A stretch of DNA of 64,000 nucleotides, from positions 1-64,000 of the forward strand of contig JAJZVL010000004.1 in the NCBI GenBank assembly GCA_021845725.1, written 5' to 3'. Below the pieces are notes generated by a model that saw only the letters and a list, made by a program, of their open reading frames with translations, searched no databases and was not told where the DNA came from. A program made the position numbers and the translations under genes. Shown here piece after piece: positions 33,585 to 43,082 of the stretch (position 1 is the stretch's first letter; every line of letters starts with the position of its first letter). This DNA comes from Actinomycetes bacterium (GTDB taxonomy: Bacteria; Actinomycetota; Acidimicrobiia; Acidimicrobiales; RAAP-2).

Positions 33585-33806
33585 GTGCACCAGCCGATCG
33601 ACGACCACTTCCTCCTCCGCTACCGCGAGCTCCTCGATGCAGAAGACGCCGCGTTCGACGAAGTCGAGCACGCGTGCGAGGAAGGGAACCGCAGCCACTT
33701 CGATGCGGAAATGGTCATCTGGCAGGACACGGTCGCGAAGAAGCTGCACTTCCTCACCAGCGCGGGGATCGACATCCCTGCGCTCGGCGTCACCGCCGTG
33801 CGCTGA
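33585..33806 (+). CDS. Small protein of unknown function
   Basis: This 73-residue acidic helical protein (HFLLRYRELLDAEDAAFDEV, then HFDAEMVIWQDTVAKKLHFL) has no cysteine cluster and no membrane segment. GTG 33585 follows GGGAGGCGTGCA, a good ribosome site. It lies 70 bp after the SCP2-like gene and just before the convergent mdh. I do not recognise the family, but spacing and composition suggest a real gene. Confidence 0.6.
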   Translation: MHQPIDDHFLLRYRELLDAEDAAFDEVEHACEEGNRSHFDAEMVIWQDTVAKKLHFLTSAGIDIPALGVTAVR

Positions 33807-33867
33807 TCGCGTGGAGCGGGTCACGGCGCCCGTGCGCGTCGCGACGTCGTGACCCGCGGCACCCCGC

Positions 33868-34866
33868 TCAGCCGATGAGGCCCATCGACTCCACCTCTGC
33901 TCGCTCCGAGAGCAGCTCCTCGGTCGTGGCTCGGATCCGCTCCTCGGCGAACCCGTCCCGCTCGAAGCTCTCGTCGACCGACCATCCGCCGAGGCCGTCC
34001 GCCTTCACGGGGAAGCCGAACTGGAGCCCCTCAGGGATGCCGTACTCGCCGTTGCTCGCCACCGCGACCGAGAGGCAGTCGTCGTGGGGCGTCGAGCTGC
34101 GAAGCCCGACGACCGTGTCGATCGCGGCGTTCGCCGCGGAAGCCGCCGACGACGCCCCTCGGGCTTCGATGATCGCCGCACCGCGCTTTTGGACCGTGGT
34201 GAGGAACTCGCCCTCGAGCCATGCTCGGTCCCCGATGACCTCGGGCGCGGGGCGACCGTCGATTCGGGCGTTCGCGAAGTCGGGGAACTGCGTCGACGAG
34301 TGGTTGCCCCAGATCGCGACGCGCGACACGGAGCCAACCGCTACCCCGGCACGCTTGGCGAGCAGGCTCTTGGCCCGGTTGGCGTCGAGGCGCATCATCG
34401 AGAACCAGCGGTCCGTGGGAACCTCTGGGGCGTTCGAGCGCGCGATGAGGCAGTTGGTGTTGGCGGGGTTGCCCACGACCAGCACCCGGACGTCGGACGC
34501 AGCATGCTCGGCGATCGCCCGGCCCTGCGGCTTGAAGATCCCCCCGTTGACCCCGAGAAGGTCGCCACGCTCCATGCCCGCCTTGCGTGGGATCGAGCCG
34601 ACGAGGAGGGCCCACGACGCACCGTCGAAGGCGGTCTTGAGATCGGAGGTCGCCACCACGTCGTGGAGGAGCGGGAACGCGCAGTCGTCGAGCTCCATGA
34701 TGACGCCTTCGAGCGCCTTCATCGCAGGCTCGATCTCGAGCAGGCGCAGCACGACGGGCTGACCCTCGCCGAGCAGCTGGCCCGACGCGATCCGGAAGAG
34801 GAGCGAGTAGCCGATCTGCCCGGCAGCGCCGGTGACGGTCACATGGACGGGAGTGGATGAGGCCAT
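33868..34866 (-). CDS. mdh: Malate dehydrogenase
   Basis: This 332-residue NAD-dependent enzyme converts malate and oxaloacetate. The Rossmann motif is [19 protein letters not shown]. The family landmarks [37 protein letters not shown] and the active-site His region [14 protein letters not shown] (with Arg/Asp partners around MMRLDANRA) are present. It belongs to the actinobacterial/cytosolic-type MDH group rather than the LDH-like one. It is convergent with the small gene after sdhB and near icd, so several TCA-cycle genes cluster here on both strands. Confidence 0.95.
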   Translation of the reverse strand: MASSTPVHVTVTGAAGQIGYSLLFRIASGQLLGEGQPVVLRLLEIEPAMKALEGVIMELDDCAFPLLHDVVATSDLKTAFDGASWALLVGSIPRKAGMERGDLLGVNGGIFKPQGRAIAEHAASDVRVLVVGNPANTNCLIARSNAPEVPTDRWFSMMRLDANRAKSLLAKRAGVAVGSVSRVAIWGNHSSTQFPDFANARIDGRPAPEVIGDRAWLEGEFLTTVQKRGAAIIEARGASSAASAANAAIDTVVGLRSSTPHDDCLSVAVASNGEYGIPEGLQFGFPVKADGLGGWSVDESFERDGFAEERIRATTEELLSERAEVESMGLIG

Positions 34867-34904
34867 GAGCCAACCCTACTCCGGGCGTCCGGATACCCCA
34901 GGAG

Positions 34905-35951
34905 CTACCAGGCCTGCGTGGCGACGTAGACCGTCGAGGTGGCCGCCGGCCCTGCGATCCTCCGCATTGCCCACCCCTGGCGTCGCAGCACCGAGGCGAA
35001 GTAGCGCTCGTCGAAGCCGAGCTCGAGCCACCCGTAGCGCCTGGACGACCACAACGACAGGCCGTCGAGACGGGGCCCCCACGGGTAGGCGAGCACGTCG
35101 ACGGGCTCCGCGCCGAACACGACGACGCCATCGCGCCGGACGACGCCGTGCAACAGCTCGAGCAGCGCGATGTGGTCGGCGCAGTGGTGGAACGACTCGA
35201 AGAACACCGCCGCGTCATAGGGACGGCCCTTGTGCGAGGCCGCGAAGCCGAGCATGTCGTCGTGCACCACGCGTGCGCCGGGCACTCGCCCGGCGACGAG
35301 GCGGCAGAACCCCTCGTCGACGTCGACGGCGGTCACCTCGTGCCCCGTCGCCACCAGATCTGCCGTGAGGTTCCCCCAGCCGGGCCCGAGCTCGACGACG
35401 CGGGCGGGGGCGGGGAGCCCGAGCGCCCGCAGGATGGCGCCTCGAGCCATGAGGTCGTCGCCGACGACGACGGACGATCCCGTCGCGTAGGGAAACGGGC
35501 GCCGCAGCGCCGCGTCGACGTCGAATGGCGAGGACTCGTGCGCGACGGCGTAGGCGCTGCGCCCCGAGATGCGCGCGTACAGCTCGAACACCCACGCCCG
35601 GTACTCCGCGGAGAACGGGTCGCGTGGCCAGGTCTCGGGCGGCGTCACCCGTACGTCGGCGAGGAACGCCCTTCCCGCATCCTCGCCACGCGCGAAGGAC
35701 TCCGCAGCCTGCTCCAGCACGGTGTCCAGCTCTGCGAGCGACACCAGCCTGCTCGCCGCATCGCGCCGTCGCAGCCGCACCGCGCGACGGGCTGGGTCGG
35801 GCAGCACGGCGACGGCCTCTCGCGCCACGCGCAGCGCCACAGCACGCGCCGAGCTCGACAAGGAGGATTCAGCCGTCACCTCGACCCGTCGCGCTCGGCC
35901 ACGACGCGCGATGCCGGGCGGCAGGGAGGCGGGCGGCGGCACGGCGCCCAC
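34905..35951 (-). CDS. SAM-dependent methyltransferase (class I)
   Basis: This protein of about 348 residues has a class-I methyltransferase core in its second half: motif I VVELGPGWGNLTADLVATG, the acidic strand AVDVDEGFCRLVAGRVPGA, then VVHDDMLGF and a post-motif region AAVFFESFHHCADHIALLE. The N-terminal half is a basic, helix-rich region with no known domain. The substrate is not evident from sequence or neighbours. The start is uncertain: GTG 35951 is used, and GTG 35942 is possible. Longer frames would run into the divergent icd promoter. It diverges from icd. Confidence 0.72.
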   Translation of the reverse strand: MGAVPPPASLPPGIARRGRARRVEVTAESSLSSSARAVALRVAREAVAVLPDPARRAVRLRRRDAASRLVSLAELDTVLEQAAESFARGEDAGRAFLADVRVTPPETWPRDPFSAEYRAWVFELYARISGRSAYAVAHESSPFDVDAALRRPFPYATGSSVVVGDDLMARGAILRALGLPAPARVVELGPGWGNLTADLVATGHEVTAVDVDEGFCRLVAGRVPGARVVHDDMLGFAASHKGRPYDAAVFFESFHHCADHIALLELLHGVVRRDGVVVFGAEPVDVLAYPWGPRLDGLSLWSSRRYGWLELGFDERYFASVLRRQGWAMRRIAGPAATSTVYVATQAW

Positions 35952-36038
35952 GCTACCCGGGAGCGGCCCCGCCCTCCGAGGCGCTCCGGCTGGCGAGGGA
36001 CGCCGTGACGTGGTGATCTTTGACGAGAGGTTTTCCGG

Positions 36039-36056
36039 AGTGGTCAGCCGACCACT
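36039..36056. promoter_or_regulatory. Inverted repeat in the methyltransferase-icd divergent region
   Basis: AGTGGTC-AGCC-GACCACT has 7-bp perfect arms and lies 32 bp before the icd start. It could be an operator for icd or for the divergent methyltransferase gene. No matching regulator is encoded next to it. Confidence 0.4.
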
Positions 36057-36087
36057 CGACAGCAACGGACTCGGAGTGGAGCAGCAC

Positions 36088-38310
36088 GTGACCAGATCGA
36101 CCGTCATCTACACCCATACCGACGAGGCGCCCGCACTCGCCACGTACTCGCTCCTGCCGATCGTGCAGGCCTTCGCCGCAACGGCGGGGGCCACGATCGA
36201 GACGAGGGACATCTCGCTCGCCGGCCGGATCCTCGCGGCCTTCCCCGAGTACCTCGAGGAGGCGCAGCGGGTCCCCGACGCGCTGGCGGAGCTGCGCGCG
36301 CTCACCTCGGAGCCGAACGCGAACATCATCAAGCTCCCGAACATCTCGGCGTCCGTGCCGCAGCTGCGAGCCGCGATCGCCGAGCTCCAGGCACAGGGCT
36401 ACGCCGTGCCCGACTATCCCGACAGCCCTGCCGACGAGCAGGAGCGCCAGGTCCGGGCACGCTACGACGCGGTGACGGGCAGCGCGGTGAACCCGGTGCT
36501 GCGCCAGGGCAACTCCGACCGGCGCATTCCCTCTTCGGTCAAGAACTTCGCCCGGGCACACCCGCATTGGATGGGGGCGTGGTCCGCCGACTCGAAGACG
36601 GACGTCGTGTCGATGTCCGCTGACGACTTCCGGCACACCGAGCAGTCCGTGGTGGTGGGAGACGCAGGCCCACTGCGGATCGAGCTGGTCGACGAGGAGG
36701 GGAAGACCAGCGTGCTCGCCGAAGGCGTGGCCGTCGGGGCCGGCGACATCGTCGACGCCGCGGTCATGCGCGTCGGGGCGCTCGCGCAGTTCGTACGCGC
36801 CCAGGTCGCGCGGGCGAAGAACGACGGCGTGCTGTTCTCGGTCCACCTGAAGGCGACCATGATGAAGGTCTCCGACCCGATCATCTTCGGTCACGTGATC
36901 CGGGCCTTTTTCCCCTCGACCTTCGCGCGCTACGGCGAGGCGATGGCCGCTGCCGGCCTGAGTCCCGCCGACGGCCTCGCGAGCATCTTCGACGCCCTCT
37001 CCTCGATGCCGGACGGCAGCGAGATCCGGGCCTCGTTCGACGAGGAAGCCCGGGAGGGACCTCGCCTCGCCATGGTCGACTCCGCCCGAGGCATCACGAA
37101 CCTCCACATGCCCAACTCGATCATCGTCGACGCGTCGATGCCGGCGATGATCCGCAACTCGGGACATATGTGGGGACCCGACGGCGAGGAGGCGGACACC
37201 TTGGCGGTGATCCCCGACAGCAGCTACTCCGGCGTCTACAAGGTCTTCGTCGACGACTGCCGGCGCAACGGCGCGCTGGACCCCGCGACCATCGGCTCCG
37301 TCCCGAACGTGGGCCTCATGGCCCAGGCCGCCGAAGAGTACGGGAGCCACGGCACCACCTTCGAAGTGCCCTCCTCAGGGAGGGTCCGGGTGGTCGACGG
37401 CGCCGGCGCTGCACTCCTGGAGCTCGCGGTCGCGCATGGCGACATCGTGCGCCTCTGCCGGACCACGGACGTGGCGGTCAGGGACTGGGTGAAGCTCGCG
37501 GTGCGCAGAGCCCGTGCGAGCGGAGACCCGGCCCTGTTCTGGCTCGACGAGACCAGGCCCCACGACGTGCAGCTGATCGCCAAGGTGCGCGCCGTGCTGG
37601 CGGAGGAGGACGTCGAGGGCTTGTCGCTCGAGATCATGGATCCTGCGGCTGCGACCGCTCGATCCCTGGATCGGATCCGCAGGGGCGAGAACACCATCTC
37701 GGTGACCGGGAACGTGCTGAGGGACTACCTGACCGACCTGTTCCCCATCATGGAGGTGGGCACCAGCGCCAAGATGCTCTCGATCGTCCCCCTCCTTGCG
37801 GGTGGCGCGCTCTTCGAGACCGGGTCGGGAGGCTCCGCGCCCAAGCACGTCCAGCAGCTCTTGGAGGAGAACTTCTTGCGCTGGGACAGCTTGGGTGAGT
37901 TCCTGGCGATCTCCGAGAGCCTGTCACTCCTCGCCGAGCGCTCAGGGAGCGCCCGGATCGCAGTCCTGTCCACCGCCCTCGATCGGGCAACCGGGCGCCT
38001 CTTGGACGAGGGGAGGTCCCCACGCCGCCAGGTCGGGGGCATCGACAACCGCGGCAGCCACTTCTTCCTCGCCCTGTACTGGGCAGAGGAGCTCGCCGCC
38101 CAGGCCGAGGACCCTGTCCTCGCGGAGGCCTTCACCGGCCTGGCCAAGACCCTGGCGGACGCCCAGGAGACGATCGTCGGCGAGCTGGCATCGGTCCAGG
38201 GGTCCCCCGTCGACCTCGGGGGCTACTACCACCCCGACCCCGAGCGGACGACCGCGGTGATGCGCCCGTCGCCCAGGTTCAACGCCGCGCTGGAAGAGCT
38301 CGCGCGCTGA
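36088..38310 (+). CDS. icd: Isocitrate dehydrogenase (NADP), monomeric type
   Basis: This 740-residue enzyme has the length of monomeric NADP-dependent isocitrate dehydrogenase, which makes 2-oxoglutarate, CO2 and NADPH. Landmarks are VIYTHTDEAPALATYSLLPI near the N-terminus, LPNISASVPQLRAAIAELQ, the substrate Ser/Asn region NSDRRIPSSVKNFARAHPH, and GTSAKMLSIVPLLAGG with FETGSGGSAPKHVQQLLEE near the C-terminal part. The start is GTG 36088; the sequence before it lacks family similarity. It diverges from a methyltransferase gene and converges with metF. Confidence 0.95.
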   Translation: MTRSTVIYTHTDEAPALATYSLLPIVQAFAATAGATIETRDISLAGRILAAFPEYLEEAQRVPDALAELRALTSEPNANIIKLPNISASVPQLRAAIAELQAQGYAVPDYPDSPADEQERQVRARYDAVTGSAVNPVLRQGNSDRRIPSSVKNFARAHPHWMGAWSADSKTDVVSMSADDFRHTEQSVVVGDAGPLRIELVDEEGKTSVLAEGVAVGAGDIVDAAVMRVGALAQFVRAQVARAKNDGVLFSVHLKATMMKVSDPIIFGHVIRAFFPSTFARYGEAMAAAGLSPADGLASIFDALSSMPDGSEIRASFDEEAREGPRLAMVDSARGITNLHMPNSIIVDASMPAMIRNSGHMWGPDGEEADTLAVIPDSSYSGVYKVFVDDCRRNGALDPATIGSVPNVGLMAQAAEEYGSHGTTFEVPSSGRVRVVDGAGAALLELAVAHGDIVRLCRTTDVAVRDWVKLAVRRARASGDPALFWLDETRPHDVQLIAKVRAVLAEEDVEGLSLEIMDPAAATARSLDRIRRGENTISVTGNVLRDYLTDLFPIMEVGTSAKMLSIVPLLAGGALFETGSGGSAPKHVQQLLEENFLRWDSLGEFLAISESLSLLAERSGSARIAVLSTALDRATGRLLDEGRSPRRQVGGIDNRGSHFFLALYWAEELAAQAEDPVLAEAFTGLAKTLADAQETIVGELASVQGSPVDLGGYYHPDPERTTAVMRPSPRFNAALEELAR

Positions 38311-38318
38311 GGGCGGGC

Positions 38319-39197
38319 TCAGCTCGTCGGCGACAGCGCCGGGGCGAGGCCGAGCGCCCGGTAGATCTCCCGGGTCGCCGTCGAGCGGTTGAGCGTGTAG
38401 AAGTGCAAGCCAGGCGCGCCGAGCTCGAGAAGCGTCCGGCACAGCTCGGTCGCCATCGCGATCCCCTCCGCCCGCACGCCCCCGTCGCCCCCGCGCTCAG
38501 CCGCAGACCCGAGCCGCTCGATCGCCCAGCCGGGGACCGGCGAGCCCATCTCCGCCATACGGGGGACGGACGCGAGCGAGGTCACCGGCATGATGCCCGG
38601 GAGGACCGGCTTGGCAAGCCCCCGTCGGGCCAGGTCGTCCACGAGCGCGGCGTACTGCTCAGGCTCGAAGAAGAACTGCGTCACTGCGAAGTCGGCCAGG
38701 GCGAGCTTCTCGGCCAGTCGGGCACGATCCGCGCCGAGGCTCGGCGACGCGGGGTGGCCCGCGGGGTGGGCAGCCACCCCGATCGAGAAGCCGCCGACGG
38801 CCCGTGCGAGCTCGACGAGCTCGATCGCGTGGCCGAGCTCGCTCGCACGCCCCTCCCCTGTGCGCAGCGGGTCGCCGCCCAGGGCCATGAGGTTCTCGAC
38901 ACCGGCCTTGCGGTACTCGACGAGGATGTCGGCGAGCTCGAGGCGCGTGTGGCCGACACAGGTCAGGTGCGCCATCGGGGTGAGCGTGGTCATGTGGAGC
39001 ATGGCGGTCACCAGGTCGAACGTGCGCTTGCGGGACTCGGGGCCACCCCGGTAGGTGACCGAGACGAACGACGGCTTCAGCGGCTCGAGCTCGTGGATCG
39101 TCCGCGTGAGGGTCGCTTGCTCGGCGTCCGAGCGCGGGGGGAAGAACTCGAACGACCAGGTCCTCCCCGCCGAGAGAAGCTCCGCGATCCGCGCCAT
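38319..39197 (-). CDS. metF: Methylenetetrahydrofolate reductase
   Basis: This 292-residue flavoenzyme reduces 5,10-methylene-THF to 5-methyl-THF, the methyl source for methionine. It has the MTHFR TIM-barrel motifs: WSFEFFPPRSDAEQATL at the N-terminus, FVSVTYRGGPESRKRTFDL, TCVGHTRLELADILVEY, VENLMALGGDPL, and ADFAVTQFFFEPEQYAALVD, then GIMPVTSL. It is the last gene of the operon starting at sucC. It follows folD by 9 bp, which puts the two enzymes that act in turn on methylene-THF side by side. Confidence 0.95.
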   Translation of the reverse strand: MARIAELLSAGRTWSFEFFPPRSDAEQATLTRTIHELEPLKPSFVSVTYRGGPESRKRTFDLVTAMLHMTTLTPMAHLTCVGHTRLELADILVEYRKAGVENLMALGGDPLRTGEGRASELGHAIELVELARAVGGFSIGVAAHPAGHPASPSLGADRARLAEKLALADFAVTQFFFEPEQYAALVDDLARRGLAKPVLPGIMPVTSLASVPRMAEMGSPVPGWAIERLGSAAERGGDGGVRAEGIAMATELCRTLLELGAPGLHFYTLNRSTATREIYRALGLAPALSPTS

Positions 39198-39206
39198 CCG
39201 CAGATG

Positions 39207-40061
39207 CTATGGGGCCCGCTCCGCGGCGAGCACGCAGTTGCGCAGGAGCATCGCCCGCGTCATCGGCCCCACGCCGCCGATACGTGGCGTGATCCAGCCG
39301 GCAACCTCGGCGACGGACTCCTCGACGTCGGAGAGGAGCCGACGGCCTTCGAAGGACGTCCCCGCGCCCACCACCGCCGCACCCGGCTTGACCATGTCGG
39401 GCGTCACCAGGCCGGCCCGGCCCGCCGCAGCGACGACCACGTCACCGGTCCGCACGAGCCCCGCCAGGTCGTCGACGCCGGTGTGCACGACCGTCACCGC
39501 TGCGTTGCAGCCCGGACGCCTGGAGGCGAGCAGGAGGGCCAGCGGGCGCCCGATGGTCAATCCCCTGCCGATCACCACTGCATGGCGACCCTCGACCGGT
39601 ACGCCGTAGGAGGCGAGCAGCTCCACGATGCCCGCCGGGGTGCACGGGAGCACGCCGGGATGGTTCGCCACGAGGTACCCGAGGTTCACCGGGTGGAGCC
39701 CGTCCGCATCCTTCAGCGGGTCGACTGCCAGCAGGACGCGCTGCTCGTCGATCCCCGGGGGCAGCGGCAGCTGGACGATGTAGGCGTGGACGCGAGGGTC
39801 GGCGTTGAAGCGCGCGACGACGGCCTCGACCTCCTCCTGGGTCGCCGTAGGGGGAAGATGCTCGTGGATGCTCGTGATGCCGACCTCGGCGGAGTCGGCG
39901 ATCTTCATCGCCACGTAGCGCGCGCTGGGGGGGTCGTCGCCCACGAGCACCGTGCCGAGCCCTGGCTGGACACCGCGCGCGGCGAGCCTCTCGACGCGCC
40001 TCGCCACGTCGGCGCGGACCTGGGCCGCGACGCGCTCGCCGTCGAGCAGCGTCGCAGTCAA
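39207..40061 (-). CDS. folD: Methylenetetrahydrofolate dehydrogenase/cyclohydrolase
   Basis: This 284-residue bifunctional enzyme interconverts methylene-THF and formyl-THF using NADP. Visible motifs are [18 protein letters not shown] (substrate region with Lys), [27 protein letters not shown] and [19 protein letters not shown] (cofactor loop), ending [16 protein letters not shown]. Length is normal. It overlaps purH by 4 bp (40058-40061). Formyl-THF made here feeds the two formyl transfers of the adjacent purH and purN. Confidence 0.95.
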   Translation of the reverse strand: MTATLLDGERVAAQVRADVARRVERLAARGVQPGLGTVLVGDDPPSARYVAMKIADSAEVGITSIHEHLPPTATQEEVEAVVARFNADPRVHAYIVQLPLPPGIDEQRVLLAVDPLKDADGLHPVNLGYLVANHPGVLPCTPAGIVELLASYGVPVEGRHAVVIGRGLTIGRPLALLLASRRPGCNAAVTVVHTGVDDLAGLVRTGDVVVAAAGRAGLVTPDMVKPGAAVVGAGTSFEGRRLLSDVEESVAEVAGWITPRIGGVGPMTRAMLLRNCVLAAERAP

Positions 40062-41560
40062 TGCCGGAAGTGCCGTTCGCCGGTGAGCACCATGGCGATG
40101 CCGGCGGCGTCCGCGGCCTCGACCACCTCGCCGTCACGCACCGACCCGCCGGGCTGCACGACGGCGCTCACGCCGGCACGGGCGAGAACCTCGAGCCCGT
40201 CGGGGAACGGGAAGAACCCGTCACTCGCTCCCGCGGCGCCAACCGCACGCGCGCCGGCTTTTTCGACCGCGAGCTCCGCCGCGACGACCCGCGACTGCTG
40301 TCCCGCCCCGATGCCGACGGCGTGGCCTCCGGCGACCACGACGATCGCATTGGACGTCGTGCGCGCAGACAGCCTCCACGCGAGGGCGAGGTCCTGCCAC
40401 TCCGCCTCCGTCGGCCGGCGGGCGGTCACCACGCGCCAGTCTGCGGGCCGGCAGACGACGTCGTCGCGATCCTGGACGAGCGCCGCCGCGCCGAACGTGC
40501 GAACCTGGCGTCCCGCTCGCTCGGGTGCCGGCGCAGCGAGAAGCCGGGTGGCCTTGCGCCGGGCCACGAGGCGCTCCACCGCGGCCGGCGTGAACCCGCG
40601 GGCGACGATGACGTCGGCCTGCGGGCCTGCCGCGACGCGCTCGGCGACCTCCTCGGTCACCTCGCCGCCCAGCGCGACGACCCCTCCGAACGCCGAGACC
40701 GGGTCACCCTCGAGCGCTCGGGCGTATGCCGCGGCGAGGTCACCGGACACTGCTGCGCCACACGGGTTGGCGTGCTTCACGATGACGGCCGCGGCTCCTC
40801 CTCCGGCGTCCTCGGCGAGCTCGTGCACGAGTCGCCACGCGGCATCGGCGTCGAAGATGTTCAGGTAGGACAGCGCGGTGCCGGCGTGCTGGACGACCCC
40901 GTCCCACCACCCCGGGCCCGACCGGTAGCGAGCGCCGTGCTGGTGGGGGTTCTCGCCATAGCGGCAGATCTCGGCTCGCTCGAACGTGAGGTGGAGGCTT
41001 GGCGGGAGCGGGTCGTCGCCGTCGAGCCATGACACGATCGCCGCGTCGTAGCGGGCAGTGTGTGCGAACGCCGCACGGGCCAGGCGGCGGCGGGTCTCCT
41101 CGGAGAGGGCGCCGTCGGCGCGCAGCTCGTCGAGAACTGCCGCGTAGTCGGCGGGGGAGGTGACGACGCCCACGTAGGCGTGGTTCTTCGCCGCCGCACG
41201 CACCATCGCGGGGCCGCCGATGTCGATGGTCTCGATCGACGGGGACGTCTCGAACGGGTAGAGGTTCGAGACGACGAGGTCGATGGGCGCGATGCCCTGC
41301 GCGTCCAGGTCCGCCAGATGCTCGGGAACCGAGCGGTCGGCGAGGATGCCGCCGTGCACGAGCGGGTGCAGGGTCTTCACCCTCCCCCCGAGCATCTCGG
41401 GGAACCCGGTGAGGTCGGCGACCAAGACGTGCGCGACCCTCGCGTCGCCGAGCGCCTTCGCCGTGTTCCCGCTCGCGACCAGCTCCCAGCCGAGCTCACT
41501 GAGCCCGCGGGCGAGATCGACAAGCCCGGTCTTGTCGTACACCGACAGCAGCGCCCTCAT
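40058..41560 (-). CDS. purH: AICAR transformylase/IMP cyclohydrolase
   Basis: This 500-residue bifunctional enzyme catalyses the last two steps to IMP. The N-terminal MGS-like cyclohydrolase domain is clear ([20 protein letters not shown], then [19 protein letters not shown] and [16 protein letters not shown]). The C-terminal transformylase carries [13 protein letters not shown] and the catalytic KHANPCGAA, and it ends [19 protein letters not shown]. It is complete in length. It overlaps purN by 4 bp upstream and folD by 4 bp downstream, so all three are co-translated. Confidence 0.96.
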   Translation of the reverse strand: MRALLSVYDKTGLVDLARGLSELGWELVASGNTAKALGDARVAHVLVADLTGFPEMLGGRVKTLHPLVHGGILADRSVPEHLADLDAQGIAPIDLVVSNLYPFETSPSIETIDIGGPAMVRAAAKNHAYVGVVTSPADYAAVLDELRADGALSEETRRRLARAAFAHTARYDAAIVSWLDGDDPLPPSLHLTFERAEICRYGENPHQHGARYRSGPGWWDGVVQHAGTALSYLNIFDADAAWRLVHELAEDAGGGAAAVIVKHANPCGAAVSGDLAAAYARALEGDPVSAFGGVVALGGEVTEEVAERVAAGPQADVIVARGFTPAAVERLVARRKATRLLAAPAPERAGRQVRTFGAAALVQDRDDVVCRPADWRVVTARRPTEAEWQDLALAWRLSARTTSNAIVVVAGGHAVGIGAGQQSRVVAAELAVEKAGARAVGAAGASDGFFPFPDGLEVLARAGVSAVVQPGGSVRDGEVVEAADAAGIAMVLTGERHFRH

Positions 41561-42174
41561 GGCTGGCCCCCCTGTCCCGCCGGGGTCGGCTCTCCGGCCG
41601 GCCGCAGCGTCGCCGGAGCCGCATCGAGCTCGCGCAGCACGCGGAGGATGGTCGCGGGATAGAGCCGGCGCTCGACGCGCTTGATCCGTTCATGCAGGAT
41701 GGACTCGGTATCGCCGGGGAGCACGGGCACCTCCTCTTGCGCCAATACGGGACCCGCGTCGACCTCGAGGGTCGCCACGTGGACGGTGCAGCCCGTCGTC
41801 GCGACCCCTGCCGCCAACGCGTCGGCGACCGCGTGCCACCCCGGGAACGCGGGAAGGAGCGACGGATGCGTGTTCAGGATACGACCGTCGAAGACGTCGT
41901 GCACCCTTTCGGTGAGCACGGTGCCGAAGCCGGCCATCGCGACGACGTCGACGCCGCGCGTCACCAACGCGTCGGTGAGCGCCTCGGTGTAGCGCGCGCG
42001 CTGGAACCCGGGGGTGAAACCGCCGAAGTCGCTCCGGTCGACCAGGAGCGCCTCGATGCCGCGGGAGGACGCGCGGGCGAGCGCGCGGCACGGCCGGTCC
42101 GCGACGACGACGCTGACGGGGACCCCCGAGATGGCGATCGCGTCGAGGACCGTCCCCGATCCCGACACGAGCAC
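41557..42174 (-). CDS. purN: Phosphoribosylglycinamide formyltransferase
   Basis: This 205-residue enzyme formylates GAR with formyl-THF. The N-terminal LVSGSGTVLDAIAISG, the catalytic Asn/His region GRILNTHPSLLPAFPG and ATLEVDAGPVLAQEEVPVL with the catalytic Asp are present. The start is GTG 42174, just before VSGSGT; the family often begins two or three residues earlier (VAVLVSGSGT), so the start is tight. It is 17 bp after the sucD stop and overlaps purH by 4 bp. Confidence 0.94.
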   Translation of the reverse strand: MLVSGSGTVLDAIAISGVPVSVVVADRPCRALARASSRGIEALLVDRSDFGGFTPGFQRARYTEALTDALVTRGVDVVAMAGFGTVLTERVHDVFDGRILNTHPSLLPAFPGWHAVADALAAGVATTGCTVHVATLEVDAGPVLAQEEVPVLPGDTESILHERIKRVERRLYPATILRVLRELDAAPATLRPAGEPTPAGQGGQP

Positions 42175-42191
42175 CGCGACCGACCGGGGAC

Positions 42192-43082
42192 TCAGCCGAG
42201 CTCCTTGACGATCGCGACCATGCGCTCACCGGCCTCGGTCGGGTTCTCGGCGACCACCGCGCCCGCGCCCGACAGTGCCTCCATCTTGGCCTTGGCGGTG
42301 CCCTTCGATCCCGAGATGATCGCGCCCGCGTGGCCCATCTTGCGGCCCGGCGGCGCGGTGACCCCCGCGATGTAGCAGACCACCGGCTTCGTCACGTTGG
42401 CCGCGATGAACTCGGCGGCGCGCTCCTCCTCCGACCCGCCGATCTCGCCGATCATCATGATCGCCTTCGTGTCCGGATCGTCCTCGAACGCTGCGAGGCA
42501 GTCGATGAAGTTCGTACCGGGCACGGGGTCTCCGCCGATGCCGACGCACGTCGTCTGCCCGACCCCCTGTTGGGAAAGCTCGTGCAGCGCCTGGTACGTC
42601 AGCGTCCCCGAGCGGCTGACGATCCCGACAGGGCCTCCGGCAAGCGCGATGTCCCCGGAGGTGATCCCGATATTGCACTTTCCCGGAGAGATGATGCCGG
42701 GGCAGTTCGGGCCGAGCAGGCGGGTGCCAGGGTGCTCTTGGACGAGTCGGTTGTAGGTCCGAGCCTCGTCGTGCGCCGGGATCCCCTCGGTGATGCAGAC
42801 GATGAAGGAGATCCCCGCCTCGGCTGCCTCCAGGATCGCCGCGGCGGCGAACGGCGGAGGCACCGAGATGAACGACGCCGTCGCACCGGTGCTCTCGACG
42901 GCGTCGGCGACCGTCGAGAAGACGGGGATCCCCTCGATGACCTCGCCCCCGCGTCTGGGGTTCGTGCCTGCGACGACCCTCGTGCCGTACGCCCGGTTGC
43001 GCAGGCCGTGGTAGAGGCCCTGGCTCGTCGGGCTCACGCCCTGGACGACGACGGTGGTCGTCTCGTCGACGAAAATGCTCAC
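42192..43082 (-). CDS. sucD: Succinyl-CoA synthetase alpha subunit
   Basis: This 296-residue subunit binds CoA and carries the phosphohistidine. CoA-side motifs are [17 protein letters not shown], and further motifs are [18 protein letters not shown] and [17 protein letters not shown]. The active His is in [23 protein letters not shown] 43082 overlaps the sucC TGA by 4 bp (GTGA). A much longer open frame upstream is antisense noise inside sucC. It pairs with sucC to make or use succinyl-CoA in the TCA cycle. Confidence 0.96.
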   Translation of the reverse strand: MSIFVDETTTVVVQGVSPTSQGLYHGLRNRAYGTRVVAGTNPRRGGEVIEGIPVFSTVADAVESTGATASFISVPPPFAAAAILEAAEAGISFIVCITEGIPAHDEARTYNRLVQEHPGTRLLGPNCPGIISPGKCNIGITSGDIALAGGPVGIVSRSGTLTYQALHELSQQGVGQTTCVGIGGDPVPGTNFIDCLAAFEDDPDTKAIMMIGEIGGSEEERAAEFIAANVTKPVVCYIAGVTAPPGRKMGHAGAIISGSKGTAKAKMEALSGAGAVVAENPTEAGERMVAIVKELG

